Origin: Bacteroidota bacterium
Lineage (GTDB): Bacteria; Bacteroidota; Bacteroidia; Bacteroidales; FEN-979
Reading direction: 5' to 3'
Assembly: GCA_026391355.1 (NCBI GenBank)
Contig: JAPLDH010000016.1
Location: 58,918-122,917 of the forward strand
DNA: 64,000 nt
Numbering within the stretch: position 1 is the first letter of the stretch; every line of letters begins with the position of its first letter. Positions 1 to 8,282 of this stretch are shown here, piece after piece. The position numbers and the translations under genes are program-made. Below the pieces are notes generated by a model, which was given only the letters and a program-made list of their open reading frames with translations, had not been told where the DNA came from and did not search any database.

Positions 1-1
1 C

Positions 2-838
2 AATGGATTAACAGGAGGTATAAATGAGCGACCCTGGTATTCCCGGACAAAGGAAATGAAAGGCTCCGGAAGTACCGGATCGATAGTAAACATGCAGTTC
101 AATGCAGGTGATACACTTAAACTTACAGGGAAATCAGGAATCTACAGAACCGTAAAGATGCTGTTTCCTGATCAAAGTCAGACAGTAACCTTCTATTTTG
201 TCAATTGCAGCGACGCTGATAGCAATCATTATGCAGTTGTTCAGATTGGTTCACAATTATGGATGCAGGAAAACCTGAAAACCACCAAATACCGCGACGG
301 GTCAGATATACCCAATGTGCCTGACAGTGCCACGTGGGGAAATCTCACCACGGGTGCCTGGTGTGATTATCACAACCTTCCTGCCGAAGGAGAACAGTAT
401 GGTCATCTGTACAATTTCTACGCGGTGGCTGATAGCCGGAATATGTGCCCCATTGGATGGCATGTAGCTTCACACAGTGAATGGAACATCCTTGAGAAGT
501 TTCTCGACAGTACCGTTGATACAACAGCGCTCGGCGGTACAGGCAATGTCATTGGAAGGATATTGAAGGAAGGCTGCAACACACGATGGGAATACATGGA
601 TACGACATACGGAATAAATTCAGCCGGATTTACCGCTCTTTGCACGAATTACAGGACTGCCAGCGGATCATGGAGCCTGGCTCCCGATAATAATCACGAT
701 GACAGCTTCTGGACTGCGACCTCTTATAATACCAATTCAGCATGGTACCGGAGCCTGCGTTGGTGTTACAGCGATATTTACGGTTTGTTTCCCATGAAAA
801 AAGCCGGTCAGTCAGTGCGGTGCATAAAGGATAATTGA
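2..838 (+). CDS. FISUMP-domain protein, 5' partial (reading frame open to window start)
   Basis: Frame is open upstream of the listed ATG (NGLTGGINERPWYSRTKEMKG...). Motifs VQIGSQLWMQENLKTTKYRDG, NMCPIGWHVASHSEW, SFWTATSYNTNSAWYRSL and SVRCIKDN are typical of FISUMP domains. Paralogous to 16907..18154. Confidence 0.8.
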   Translation, partial: NGLTGGINERPWYSRTKEMKGSGSTGSIVNMQFNAGDTLKLTGKSGIYRTVKMLFPDQSQTVTFYFVNCSDADSNHYAVVQIGSQLWMQENLKTTKYRDGSDIPNVPDSATWGNLTTGAWCDYHNLPAEGEQYGHLYNFYAVADSRNMCPIGWHVASHSEWNILEKFLDSTVDTTALGGTGNVIGRILKEGCNTRWEYMDTTYGINSAGFTALCTNYRTASGSWSLAPDNNHDDSFWTATSYNTNSAWYRSLRWCYSDIYGLFPMKKAGQSVRCIKDN

Positions 839-1107
839 TCCAACGAAACACTTGTTTTCCGGTTAATTCCTATACTTTGTTAAAATTCCCTTTCGGGGGA
901 GGTAATTGTTTTTCTACCCGGAAAGGTGCAGAATTAATCATTCTATGACCGATCTCTCAGCAGGGGATGAAATACTATTTTAAAAAGTAAAGTAAGCTTA
1001 AATATATATCGATTCCTGATGATTTGGGCAATAATAAGTTTTACCTTTGATCCAATAACAGAGGGTTCACCCCAGGTGGCTAAAAAAGAAAAAGAAACAT
1101 AAAGGAT

Positions 1108-1932
1108 ATGAACATAGAGGAACATAATACCCCGGTCGTGGATAACGCTATAAACGAAACCGTAAAGGAGCTACTGAATCAAAATAAAACCGGGACCATA
1201 GAAACGGAAAGGCTGGGGTTTTTACTAAATTATTTCATAGACAGTGGGAGTATAGAGCCATTAAAGTATCTAAGAATAGATACAAAAGACATTCTACCCA
1301 ACCGTAGCAACTATACGGACACGGAGCTACATATGGAATCAGGAAAAGACAATAGACCAGAGGACATACTATGTAATGAAATGGTAAGAGCTCTGCGGAA
1401 TAAGAAGATTTACAGACGGACATATTACAGAAAAGTCTACCAGGGACTAAAGGATACAGAGATACATAAAGGATGGATCGACCTGCTTACTGAGATATAT
1501 GAGGACGACAAAGCCCTCAACGAAATATTCGTAAGGTTGGTAGAGGAACAGCGGAAGGTAACCATAACCTCCGCTAAAGCATTACAGGATATTACGGGTA
1601 TAATCAGGCTGGGCTTTGATAAAAACAACGAAAAAGAGGAAGCACGCAGGCAAATGGGACATGTATTTACCTCCGCGATGAGATACCGTTACGAGAAAGC
1701 CCTGGAGGAAATGTTAGACGGAGGCGAAAAGTACAACGACCTGTTAAACACAACCCCCGCAAAGTTTAACATACCAGACAGCCACAAAGAGGACGCAATA
1801 GAGGAGGCTGTCTATAACTCCTTTGAGCTGGGAGACACGTCCACAATAATACCAAATATAGTTGATGTAGCAAAAACTATCGGGGCTCCCTTTGAGTTAG
1901 TGCTGCGATCCAGCCAGAGATATACTATTTGA
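1108..1932 (+). CDS. Hypothetical protein, 274 aa
   Basis: Long ORF with no overlapping competitor; no family recognised. Confidence 0.6.
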   Translation: MNIEEHNTPVVDNAINETVKELLNQNKTGTIETERLGFLLNYFIDSGSIEPLKYLRIDTKDILPNRSNYTDTELHMESGKDNRPEDILCNEMVRALRNKKIYRRTYYRKVYQGLKDTEIHKGWIDLLTEIYEDDKALNEIFVRLVEEQRKVTITSAKALQDITGIIRLGFDKNNEKEEARRQMGHVFTSAMRYRYEKALEEMLDGGEKYNDLLNTTPAKFNIPDSHKEDAIEEAVYNSFELGDTSTIIPNIVDVAKTIGAPFELVLRSSQRYTI

Positions 1933-1963
1933 CACCAGTTTGTACTGGTTTGTCATCCCGGGA

Positions 1964-2401
1964 TCAGTATTCTTTTTTATCCGGAATGACTCCCCTCACA
2001 CCACCATAAGGGTGTTCGACATCCCCCAGAAATCTTGGTATCAGATGGACATGAACATGAGGTATTGTCTGCCCGGCAGCGAAAAGATTGTTTATCCCAA
2101 TTGTGTACCCATCCGGTTGATATTTTTGATCCAGAATTATCTTGACTTTGTTGGTCAAGTCCCAACAAGCCATTTGTTCTTCAAATGATAATTCAAAATA
2201 ATCCCTGACGTGCCTCTTTGGAATAATTAAGGCATGACCTTGATTTACCGGGAATTTGTCGTAAATGGCATAAGCATTTTTTACATTTATGATAAGTTCA
2301 CCATGGTTGTTTAAAGAACAAAAAGGACATTCTTGCAAAGAAAATGATTTAGTGACATCATTCATTTCAAATTTATTAACAATTCCATGCTTCAAAGCCA
2401 C
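1964..2401 (-). CDS. HIT family protein
   Basis: Histidine triad HVHVHLIPR, N-terminal CPFC, and GHALIIPKRHV motif. Confidence 0.92.
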   Translation of the reverse strand: MALKHGIVNKFEMNDVTKSFSLQECPFCSLNNHGELIINVKNAYAIYDKFPVNQGHALIIPKRHVRDYFELSFEEQMACWDLTNKVKIILDQKYQPDGYTIGINNLFAAGQTIPHVHVHLIPRFLGDVEHPYGGVRGVIPDKKEY

Positions 2402-3488
2402 GTTCAGAAATGAGATATTCGCAATTTTGCTGCAACTGTTTAATTGCTGAATCTTGCCATACCAATTCAGAATTGTTTCCGAGCAAAGTAACCTTGATTT
2501 CCTTTTGAAATTTTATATTTTCAACCTTGTCAAGCATTTCCCAGTAATAAAGTAATTGTTCCTTATGTTTTTCAATCGTTTCCGGAGTAGGAATCTTTTC
2601 CCTCTTGATATTGTTGATTGTTCTTTTCGTCGGTAACAAATTCCACAGATCATTATTTCGCCATACAGAAAATGGAATAACATGATCAATCTCGTATTGT
2701 CTAATGGGGTCGCCTGTCCAGACGCAATATAATTTTCCAGAATTTTTCAGCTCAGATTCGAAAATTTTTTTTGAGTGTCGAATATCTCTGTCCGTCATTG
2801 GGTTCTTCGCGACGACAGCGATCACTTCTTCTTGAGATAACCGTTTTTTTGATGCATTTACAGAAAATTCAGCCCATTTGAGTAATAATGAATCCTGCCC
2901 GTTGATAAAGCTTCCTAAAATTTTAAAGGATTGATAGTAATCTGTAGGAATTGAGAATTTTCCGAAACTATCAATCAAAAAATTGACATCAAACACGTAT
3001 GGTATTAAATTTCTCCGGCCTGTTTCTATAGAAAAAATTGAGTATAATCTATGGTTGATGGAATAGCCAATATGTTTCATTGGCATTGTAGTTATAGCTT
3101 GATAAATTTGTTTTGAAAGAAGAAGAAATTCATTATTAAGATCTTTTGGAGCTCCGTTGCGTTTTAAATCTTCATAAAAACCAATGAAACCATGCCTGTT
3201 TTTATAAATTGAAATAAGTTTCTGAAGTTGAATGCTAAAAGAGAGATTCTTCTCCCCATTAGATTGTGGAATTGAAATCTGAGATTCCAGGATGGGGTAA
3301 TAATACATCATCCATTTTTCAATCAGAAGTCCTGTTGGGATAAACACTTTGTTTCCGTAAATGGTAATGTAAGGAGAATTATCCTGTATGATATCAATAA
3401 CTCCACGCAAAAGAGCAAATTTGTAAGTGGTCGCTTTGTTATCCCGCTCGATAATTTTATTGATTTCAGAAAAAACTTTATCGTTCAT
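2376..3488 (-). CDS. HNH endonuclease domain protein
   Basis: C-terminal WTGDPIRQYEIDHVIPFSVWRNNDLWNLLPTKRTINNIKREKIPT is an HNH-type motif. Overlaps the HIT gene by 26 bp on the same strand. Confidence 0.82.
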   Translation of the reverse strand: MNDKVFSEINKIIERDNKATTYKFALLRGVIDIIQDNSPYITIYGNKVFIPTGLLIEKWMMYYYPILESQISIPQSNGEKNLSFSIQLQKLISIYKNRHGFIGFYEDLKRNGAPKDLNNEFLLLSKQIYQAITTMPMKHIGYSINHRLYSIFSIETGRRNLIPYVFDVNFLIDSFGKFSIPTDYYQSFKILGSFINGQDSLLLKWAEFSVNASKKRLSQEEVIAVVAKNPMTDRDIRHSKKIFESELKNSGKLYCVWTGDPIRQYEIDHVIPFSVWRNNDLWNLLPTKRTINNIKREKIPTPETIEKHKEQLLYYWEMLDKVENIKFQKEIKVTLLGNNSELVWQDSAIKQLQQNCEYLISERGFEAWNC

Positions 3489-3587
3489 CTAACAAATTTA
3501 ATCCATTTTCCAGAAACTTCATTTATCGTTTTAGTTACTCTGAATTTTGGACATGTAAAATTATAGTTTCATTTTGTCAAAGCACCA

Positions 3588-3689
3588 CCCCCAGATTTAC
3601 CGTAAAGTTAATTGTCAAATGATCCTGGCTTAGGGTTGCGCTCTTCGGAGGTGGTAGTATTGCACCGGGGTGGGAAAGCTGGGGAAGGA
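3588..3689. repeat. Intergenic repeat R1 (CCCCCAGATTTACCGTAAAGTTAATTGTCAAATRATCCTGG)
   Basis: Related copies at 4543..4650 and 5465..5543. Confidence 0.85.
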
Positions 3690-3907
3690 TAATTCAAAAT
3701 GCAAAATGCAAAGTGCAAAATGCAAAATGAAGAAAAGTTTTGCCAGTTTGCCAGTTTGCCAGTTTGCATTTGTATAGTAAGACTTTACATTCGCCTGGCC
3801 GGCAGGCAGGGGTTATACTTGAATGGTGTATTGTTTAGTATGTCATTTACAGGTTTGGTGAAAACTCACCTCCGGAATCAGCCCCGCATTATGTAGTTAT
3901 GGGCCTG

Positions 3908-4156
3908 TCAGGCCACATGGCGTTTTTGTAAAAGGTTTAGTAGCCCATTAATTGATAGATCTTCATCTATACCTGGCCAATGAATTCCGTAACCGGAGGG
4001 AGATAGTTGAAAATTATTCCGGTCTTTTTCATCAGCTTTGGCTAACTTATCTGATATTTCAATGATTTTAAAGTAATATTTTTGATCATTAAGAATTAAA
4101 ACAAGATTTTCCTGTTCAAAATAAATTTTGGATATTTTATACGCTGGTTCCATCAT
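3908..4156 (-). CDS. DUF2442-like protein
   Basis: Short protein ending SPSGYGIHWPGIDEDLSINGLL. Directly abuts the DUF4160-like gene on the same strand. Confidence 0.75.
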   Translation of the reverse strand: MMEPAYKISKIYFEQENLVLILNDQKYYFKIIEISDKLAKADEKDRNNFQLSPSGYGIHWPGIDEDLSINGLLNLLQKRHVA

Positions 4157-4408
4157 TTAATGTGTTTTAAAATATCTGTTCCACTCCGATACAATGTAAT
4201 CAAAATGTTCATATAGGATTTTCTTGATTTCTCTTTTTGCCTGGGAGGTGGCGTTGAATGAAAAGGCTTCCTTAATTTCAAAATTTTCAAAGTCAATCCA
4301 GAATTTTATTTCCATTTCCGCTTTTTCAGCATGAACGTGCATTGGTTCATGGCTTTCATTGGAATAGAAAAAGATTCTCCAGCCGGCGATTACAAGAATG
4401 GTTGGCAT
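4157..4408 (-). CDS. DUF4160-like protein
   Basis: MPTILVIAGWRIFFYSNESHEPMHVHAEKAEMEIKFW matches the DUF4160 pattern (FYSNE..EP.HVH). Confidence 0.8.
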   Translation of the reverse strand: MPTILVIAGWRIFFYSNESHEPMHVHAEKAEMEIKFWIDFENFEIKEAFSFNATSQAKREIKKILYEHFDYIVSEWNRYFKTH

Positions 4409-4542
4409 TTTTTATTTCAAAGGTACGAAGGAAATCTTCAACTGTCAAATTTTAGGATGATCAACAAAGCAACGGTATAAGTTCGTGCCAATTTCTGGAC
4501 AATCATAAAACAGAGATTTCCGGGTTCTTGTTCAGAACGCAA

Positions 4543-4650
4543 CCCCCAGATTTACCGTAAAGTTAATTGTCAAATAATCCTGGTTTAGCCTTGCGCTAAT
4601 TGTAGGTTGGTAATATCGCACCGGGGGGCGGAGTTTACGGGAGGGAAAAT
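4543..4650. repeat. Intergenic repeat R2
   Basis: Near-identical core to R1; shares upstream GGATTTCCGGGTTCTTGTT-like sequence with R3. Confidence 0.85.
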
Positions 4651-4683
4651 CCAAAATCTAAAATTCAAGGGCTAAAATGCAAT

Positions 4684-4744
4684 GTGCAAGGTGCAATAAT
4701 TTGCATTTTGCAGGTGTTACACGTTAGATTTGACGCTTTTACAC
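4684..4744. repeat. Left direct repeat flanking the four-helix-bundle gene
   Basis: GTGCAAGGTGCAATAATTTGCATTTTGCAGGTGTTACACGTTAGATTTGACGCTTTTACAC, matching 5311..5372. Confidence 0.85.
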
Positions 4745-4774
4745 TTGTTTATTTTTCGTTTGTTTAGAAAATCG

Positions 4775-5167
4775 TCAGACATTCTTGTTTTCAAGCTTTG
4801 TTTTCATTTTACTCTTGATTGCTGTGAAAAGCTTTACCAGTTCATCAACTTCTGCTCGAATCTGTGATGTGTTGACATCCTTTAAAAGATTGGTCCGGGT
4901 GATATAGTCCAGCCAATATTGCGTTTCATCACACTCCTCTACGACAATGCATATTTTTGAGAAAAACTCTCCATCGGACCGACTCCTTGTTGCAGCACGG
5001 TAATTTGCTGCGACAGACGATGAGCATCGTATTAACTGATTGATGATTGGTCGTGATAAGGATGAAACCCGAACACCTTCGAACAGGTCGTGAATTGCAA
5101 CGGCCATTTGCATGGTACGTTCCCGAATCTTTTGATTAAAGTTGTTTCTATTGTTTGATTTTTCCAT
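4775..5167 (-). CDS. Four-helix-bundle protein (S23 / rRNA-intervening-sequence protein / Avd-like family)
   Basis: RTMQMAVAIHDLFEGVR...SLSRPIINQLIRCSSSVAANYRAATRSRSDGEFFSKICIVVEECDETQYWLDYI is characteristic of the family. Confidence 0.88.
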   Translation of the reverse strand: MEKSNNRNNFNQKIRERTMQMAVAIHDLFEGVRVSSLSRPIINQLIRCSSSVAANYRAATRSRSDGEFFSKICIVVEECDETQYWLDYITRTNLLKDVNTSQIRAEVDELVKLFTAIKSKMKTKLENKNV

Positions 5168-5310
5168 TTCCCTCAGTTTTTTTTAGCTTAATCAGAAAAA
5201 AACAAAAAGGTCACACATTTTTTGTCAGGGAAATTTTTCGAAAAAATTAAATTGGGGAAATAGAAAAGGTCGCAGATCTAAGATCTAAAGTCTTATGTCT
5301 AAAACTTAGT

Positions 5311-5372
5311 GTGCAGGGTGCAATAATTTGCACTTTGCAGTTGTTACACTTTAGATTTGACGCTTTTACAAC
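5311..5372. repeat. Right direct repeat flanking the four-helix-bundle gene
   Basis: GTGCAGGGTGCAATAATTTGCACTTTGCAGTTGTTACACTTTAGATTTGACGCTTTTACAAC. Confidence 0.85.
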
Positions 5373-5464
5373 TTCCCATTTTTTTTTTAAATCCAAAGTC
5401 CAAAATTCAAAGGCTAAAATGTAAAGTGCAAAATGCAAATGAGCCCAGGCCAATCCTTTCACAA

Positions 5465-5543
5465 TTATAAAACAGGGATTTCCGGGTTCTTGTTTACAAC
5501 GCAACCCCAAGGTTTATCGTAAAGTTGATCGTAAAATGATCCT
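5465..5543. repeat. Intergenic repeat R3 (diverged copy)
   Basis: CCCAAGGTTTATCGTAAAGTTGATCGTAAAATGATCCTTAG. Confidence 0.75.
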
Positions 5544-6847
5544 TAGCACTTGAGAAAAGCCTTGCGAAGATCCTCCACCTGATCGTCGCTGATGGGCGTC
5601 ATTTTTCCCAGGGAAGCTCCCAGTAAAATCGATTTTGCACTGAATTCCGCAACCTCCAGGCGGTCGAAGGTTTGTAAAAGCGTTTCTCCCGTAAAGATCA
5701 CGGAATCGTTGCCGATAATAAGCCCCGGATTGCCGGTTGAAAACAGTTGCGGAATGTTGGTAGTGGCCGGGGAAAGGGCATCAAAGGAGACGGTTGGAAG
5801 ATCCTGCAGAAATATCCAGCTTTCGGGGATCGTCCTTACGTTCATCCGGGTGTTTGTGATCCCGAATGCCATAAGGCAGGGCGACAGGGTTTGAATGATG
5901 GAACAGATGCCCGGATTCTCCCTGTAAATCCGCTGATGCAACCAGGCGGAACGGCCGGGTATTTTTCCCGGTTCTCTTTTACCCTCTTGTATCTGAACGA
6001 TATCCTCTGTTCGAATGTTCCAGTTTGGTATATCAGCCGGCGTAATCAGGAAATCATTCCCCTTCCATCTCACCGATACTGTGCCGTATGTACTGATCAT
6101 TAATCCCTGATGGCAGGCACGATCCATGATCCCGCAAATGGAGGATCTCTTCTTTTTTTCATCAGAAGGATGAGAAACAATATCCATTTCAGGCAAGAGT
6201 TCCGGCAGTTGGTTTTCAAAAGATATTATCTGCTCATCTGTCAAATTCCTGACAGTACCCAGAATTTTACCTAAAAGAACCGTCTTTGCACAAAACTCGA
6301 GGGTCTCAAAGCGATGATAAGCATCCGGCAAATCGGCTCCACCGATAACTGCCCCATGGTTTTCCATGATCAGGGCATGAAAGCCTTTCCGGAACTGCTC
6401 GTCGATCTTCCTGCCCAGGGCTTCGCTTCCCGGTAATTCATATCCGGCATAGCCGACCTCTCCGCAAATTCTCCGGGTATGGGCAATAACCTTCGTATCC
6501 GGGATCTGCCTGACAATGCTGAAAGATACCAGCGCAGGCGGATGTGCATGTATGATCGCTTTTATATCCTGACGGGCCGTATAAATGGCTTTATGAAACG
6601 GATACTCGGAGGAGGGGCTGTGTGGCCCGGTGATCTTCCCGTCGGGTTGTATGCGAATAATATCGGAAGGCTGCAAAGTTCCTTTATCCATAGCTGCCGG
6701 CGATATCCAGATATCTCCGTGATCGTCCATCATGGAAATATTCCCGCCGGAAGTAGTGGTCAGGCCATTCTGGTATATTCGTCTGATAATGAATGATATC
6801 AATTCACCCGGAGGCATGGGGGTCTTGTATTTTCTTTCGGTCATCAA
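5543..6847 (-). CDS. Tandem class II aldolase/adducin-domain protein (probable rhamnulose-1-phosphate aldolase role)
   Basis: N-terminal domain has SGGNIS, IHAHPPALVSFS and MENHGAVIGG. A second, diverged copy of the fold follows. Downstream of the kinase in the rhamnose operon. Confidence 0.8.
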   Translation of the reverse strand: MMTERKYKTPMPPGELISFIIRRIYQNGLTTTSGGNISMMDDHGDIWISPAAMDKGTLQPSDIIRIQPDGKITGPHSPSSEYPFHKAIYTARQDIKAIIHAHPPALVSFSIVRQIPDTKVIAHTRRICGEVGYAGYELPGSEALGRKIDEQFRKGFHALIMENHGAVIGGADLPDAYHRFETLEFCAKTVLLGKILGTVRNLTDEQIISFENQLPELLPEMDIVSHPSDEKKKRSSICGIMDRACHQGLMISTYGTVSVRWKGNDFLITPADIPNWNIRTEDIVQIQEGKREPGKIPGRSAWLHQRIYRENPGICSIIQTLSPCLMAFGITNTRMNVRTIPESWIFLQDLPTVSFDALSPATTNIPQLFSTGNPGLIIGNDSVIFTGETLLQTFDRLEVAEFSAKSILLGASLGKMTPISDDQVEDLRKAFLKC

Positions 6848-6859
6848 TTATCTTCCGTT

Positions 6860-8230
6860 TTAAAAATTTAGATTGAATGGTTCAATTTTTTTCAGTCCCA
6901 GGTCCACATCCGGCTCATTTCCAGGGAAGGTTTTATTCCATATCACCATGGCTGCTCCCAGTGCAGTGGCATTATCTGTTTCCGATGAATAGACCGTCTT
7001 ACCGGGCAAAAGCGTCGCCAGCAAGCGCATGAAAAGTGCATTGCGTGCAAATCCTCCGGTGACATATACCTGCTTCGTACTATCATTTTGGGGTATCACC
7101 AGTTGAAGAGATTGTAATCCCAACAATGTCAGGTCAACGATCAATTTATGATATGCTTCTTCGAAAGAGGCAAATACCGATAAATCAACAGAGGAACCTG
7201 TATTACCGTCACATTTATCCTTCGGAAAAATAACGGGTTCACCTGAAAGTTTATTCAGAAGGTGTTCATCGCCGTTTATTTGTCTATAGCTTCCGTCTTC
7301 CTGGTTAAAAAATGAGGTGATCTGCCTTACATAAATGTCGTGGATATGACCCATGAAAAACCGCGATGATTTGACCTGATTTTGATTTGTACTAAGGTAA
7401 CACAGTGCATCCTGCCGAAGTTGATCAATGGTTAAAGGTTCGGGATTAAAGGGATTCATAAAAATGCACCATGTCCCTGTAGAAATCAAAATAAAGGGTT
7501 CCTGACTTGCTTTTAAATAAGGCACCAGGGACGATGAGCTATCGTGGATCCCGGTTCCGGTATGGATGTTTTTGTCAGAAAGACTGATCTCTTTGGTTTC
7601 GTCATTCGGAACAGGAATGGGAAGCACGATCCCTTCATCGGCAAGCCATCTGTGATAACATTTCTTATCGAAGTTCCACATGGCAGTATGGCATCCGATG
7701 GAAGTAAATTCCGACCGTATCTCCCGGCTGATCAGAAAAGACAAATACTGCGGGAAATGCAAAATAGTCCACACGTTGGCAAACAGGTCCGGCCTGTGTT
7801 TCTTCATCCAGAGGATCTGCAAACCCGAATTGAGCATTCCCAGGGCAGGCGAGGCGGTATTCCTGCTGAATTCTTCAATACCGCCATAGCGTTCGTAAAA
7901 ACCGTCAAGGAGATCTTCGGGCATCGGTTTCAGATAATTGTAAACAGGTGCCAGCCTCATGCCTTTCGAGTCGAGATAAGCCAGGGAAGCGCCATACGTG
8001 GTAAAATTTACGGCTCTGAGATCGTATTCCTTGCTGTTGGCAAGTTGACGGATCACTGTCATGATCCAGACTTCGATTTTCGTGATGTCATCGCACGGGA
8101 AGCCGTCTTCGTCCGGGCATTCTTCGAACTGTTGTTCTTCCTGACGGATCAGTTTCAACCGGCGGTTGAACAGCAGGATCTTTTTATTGGTCTTGCCGAT
8201 GTCGAAGATTGCGATGATTTCCCGGGACAT
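6860..8230 (-). CDS. FGGY-family carbohydrate kinase (probable rhamnulokinase role)
   Basis: N-terminal IAIFDIGKTNKKILLFN; C-terminal VYVTGGFARNALFMRLLATLLPGKTVYSSETDNATALGAAMV. Operon context. Confidence 0.85.
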   Translation of the reverse strand: MSREIIAIFDIGKTNKKILLFNRRLKLIRQEEQQFEECPDEDGFPCDDITKIEVWIMTVIRQLANSKEYDLRAVNFTTYGASLAYLDSKGMRLAPVYNYLKPMPEDLLDGFYERYGGIEEFSRNTASPALGMLNSGLQILWMKKHRPDLFANVWTILHFPQYLSFLISREIRSEFTSIGCHTAMWNFDKKCYHRWLADEGIVLPIPVPNDETKEISLSDKNIHTGTGIHDSSSSLVPYLKASQEPFILISTGTWCIFMNPFNPEPLTIDQLRQDALCYLSTNQNQVKSSRFFMGHIHDIYVRQITSFFNQEDGSYRQINGDEHLLNKLSGEPVIFPKDKCDGNTGSSVDLSVFASFEEAYHKLIVDLTLLGLQSLQLVIPQNDSTKQVYVTGGFARNALFMRLLATLLPGKTVYSSETDNATALGAAMVIWNKTFPGNEPDVDLGLKKIEPFNLNF

Positions 8231-8282
8231 AATTTCATGAATAAAAAACCTGATATGACCTCTCCCCTAAGGGGTGGGACTA

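Noticed and set aside
4775-5167. Possibility that the four-helix-bundle gene marks a 23S rRNA intervening sequence
   Set aside because: No rRNA-like sequence recognised on either side.
5247-5510. 87-aa minus-strand ORF
   Set aside because: Lies across the direct repeat and AAATGC-type array; composition looks like translated repeat DNA rather than protein.
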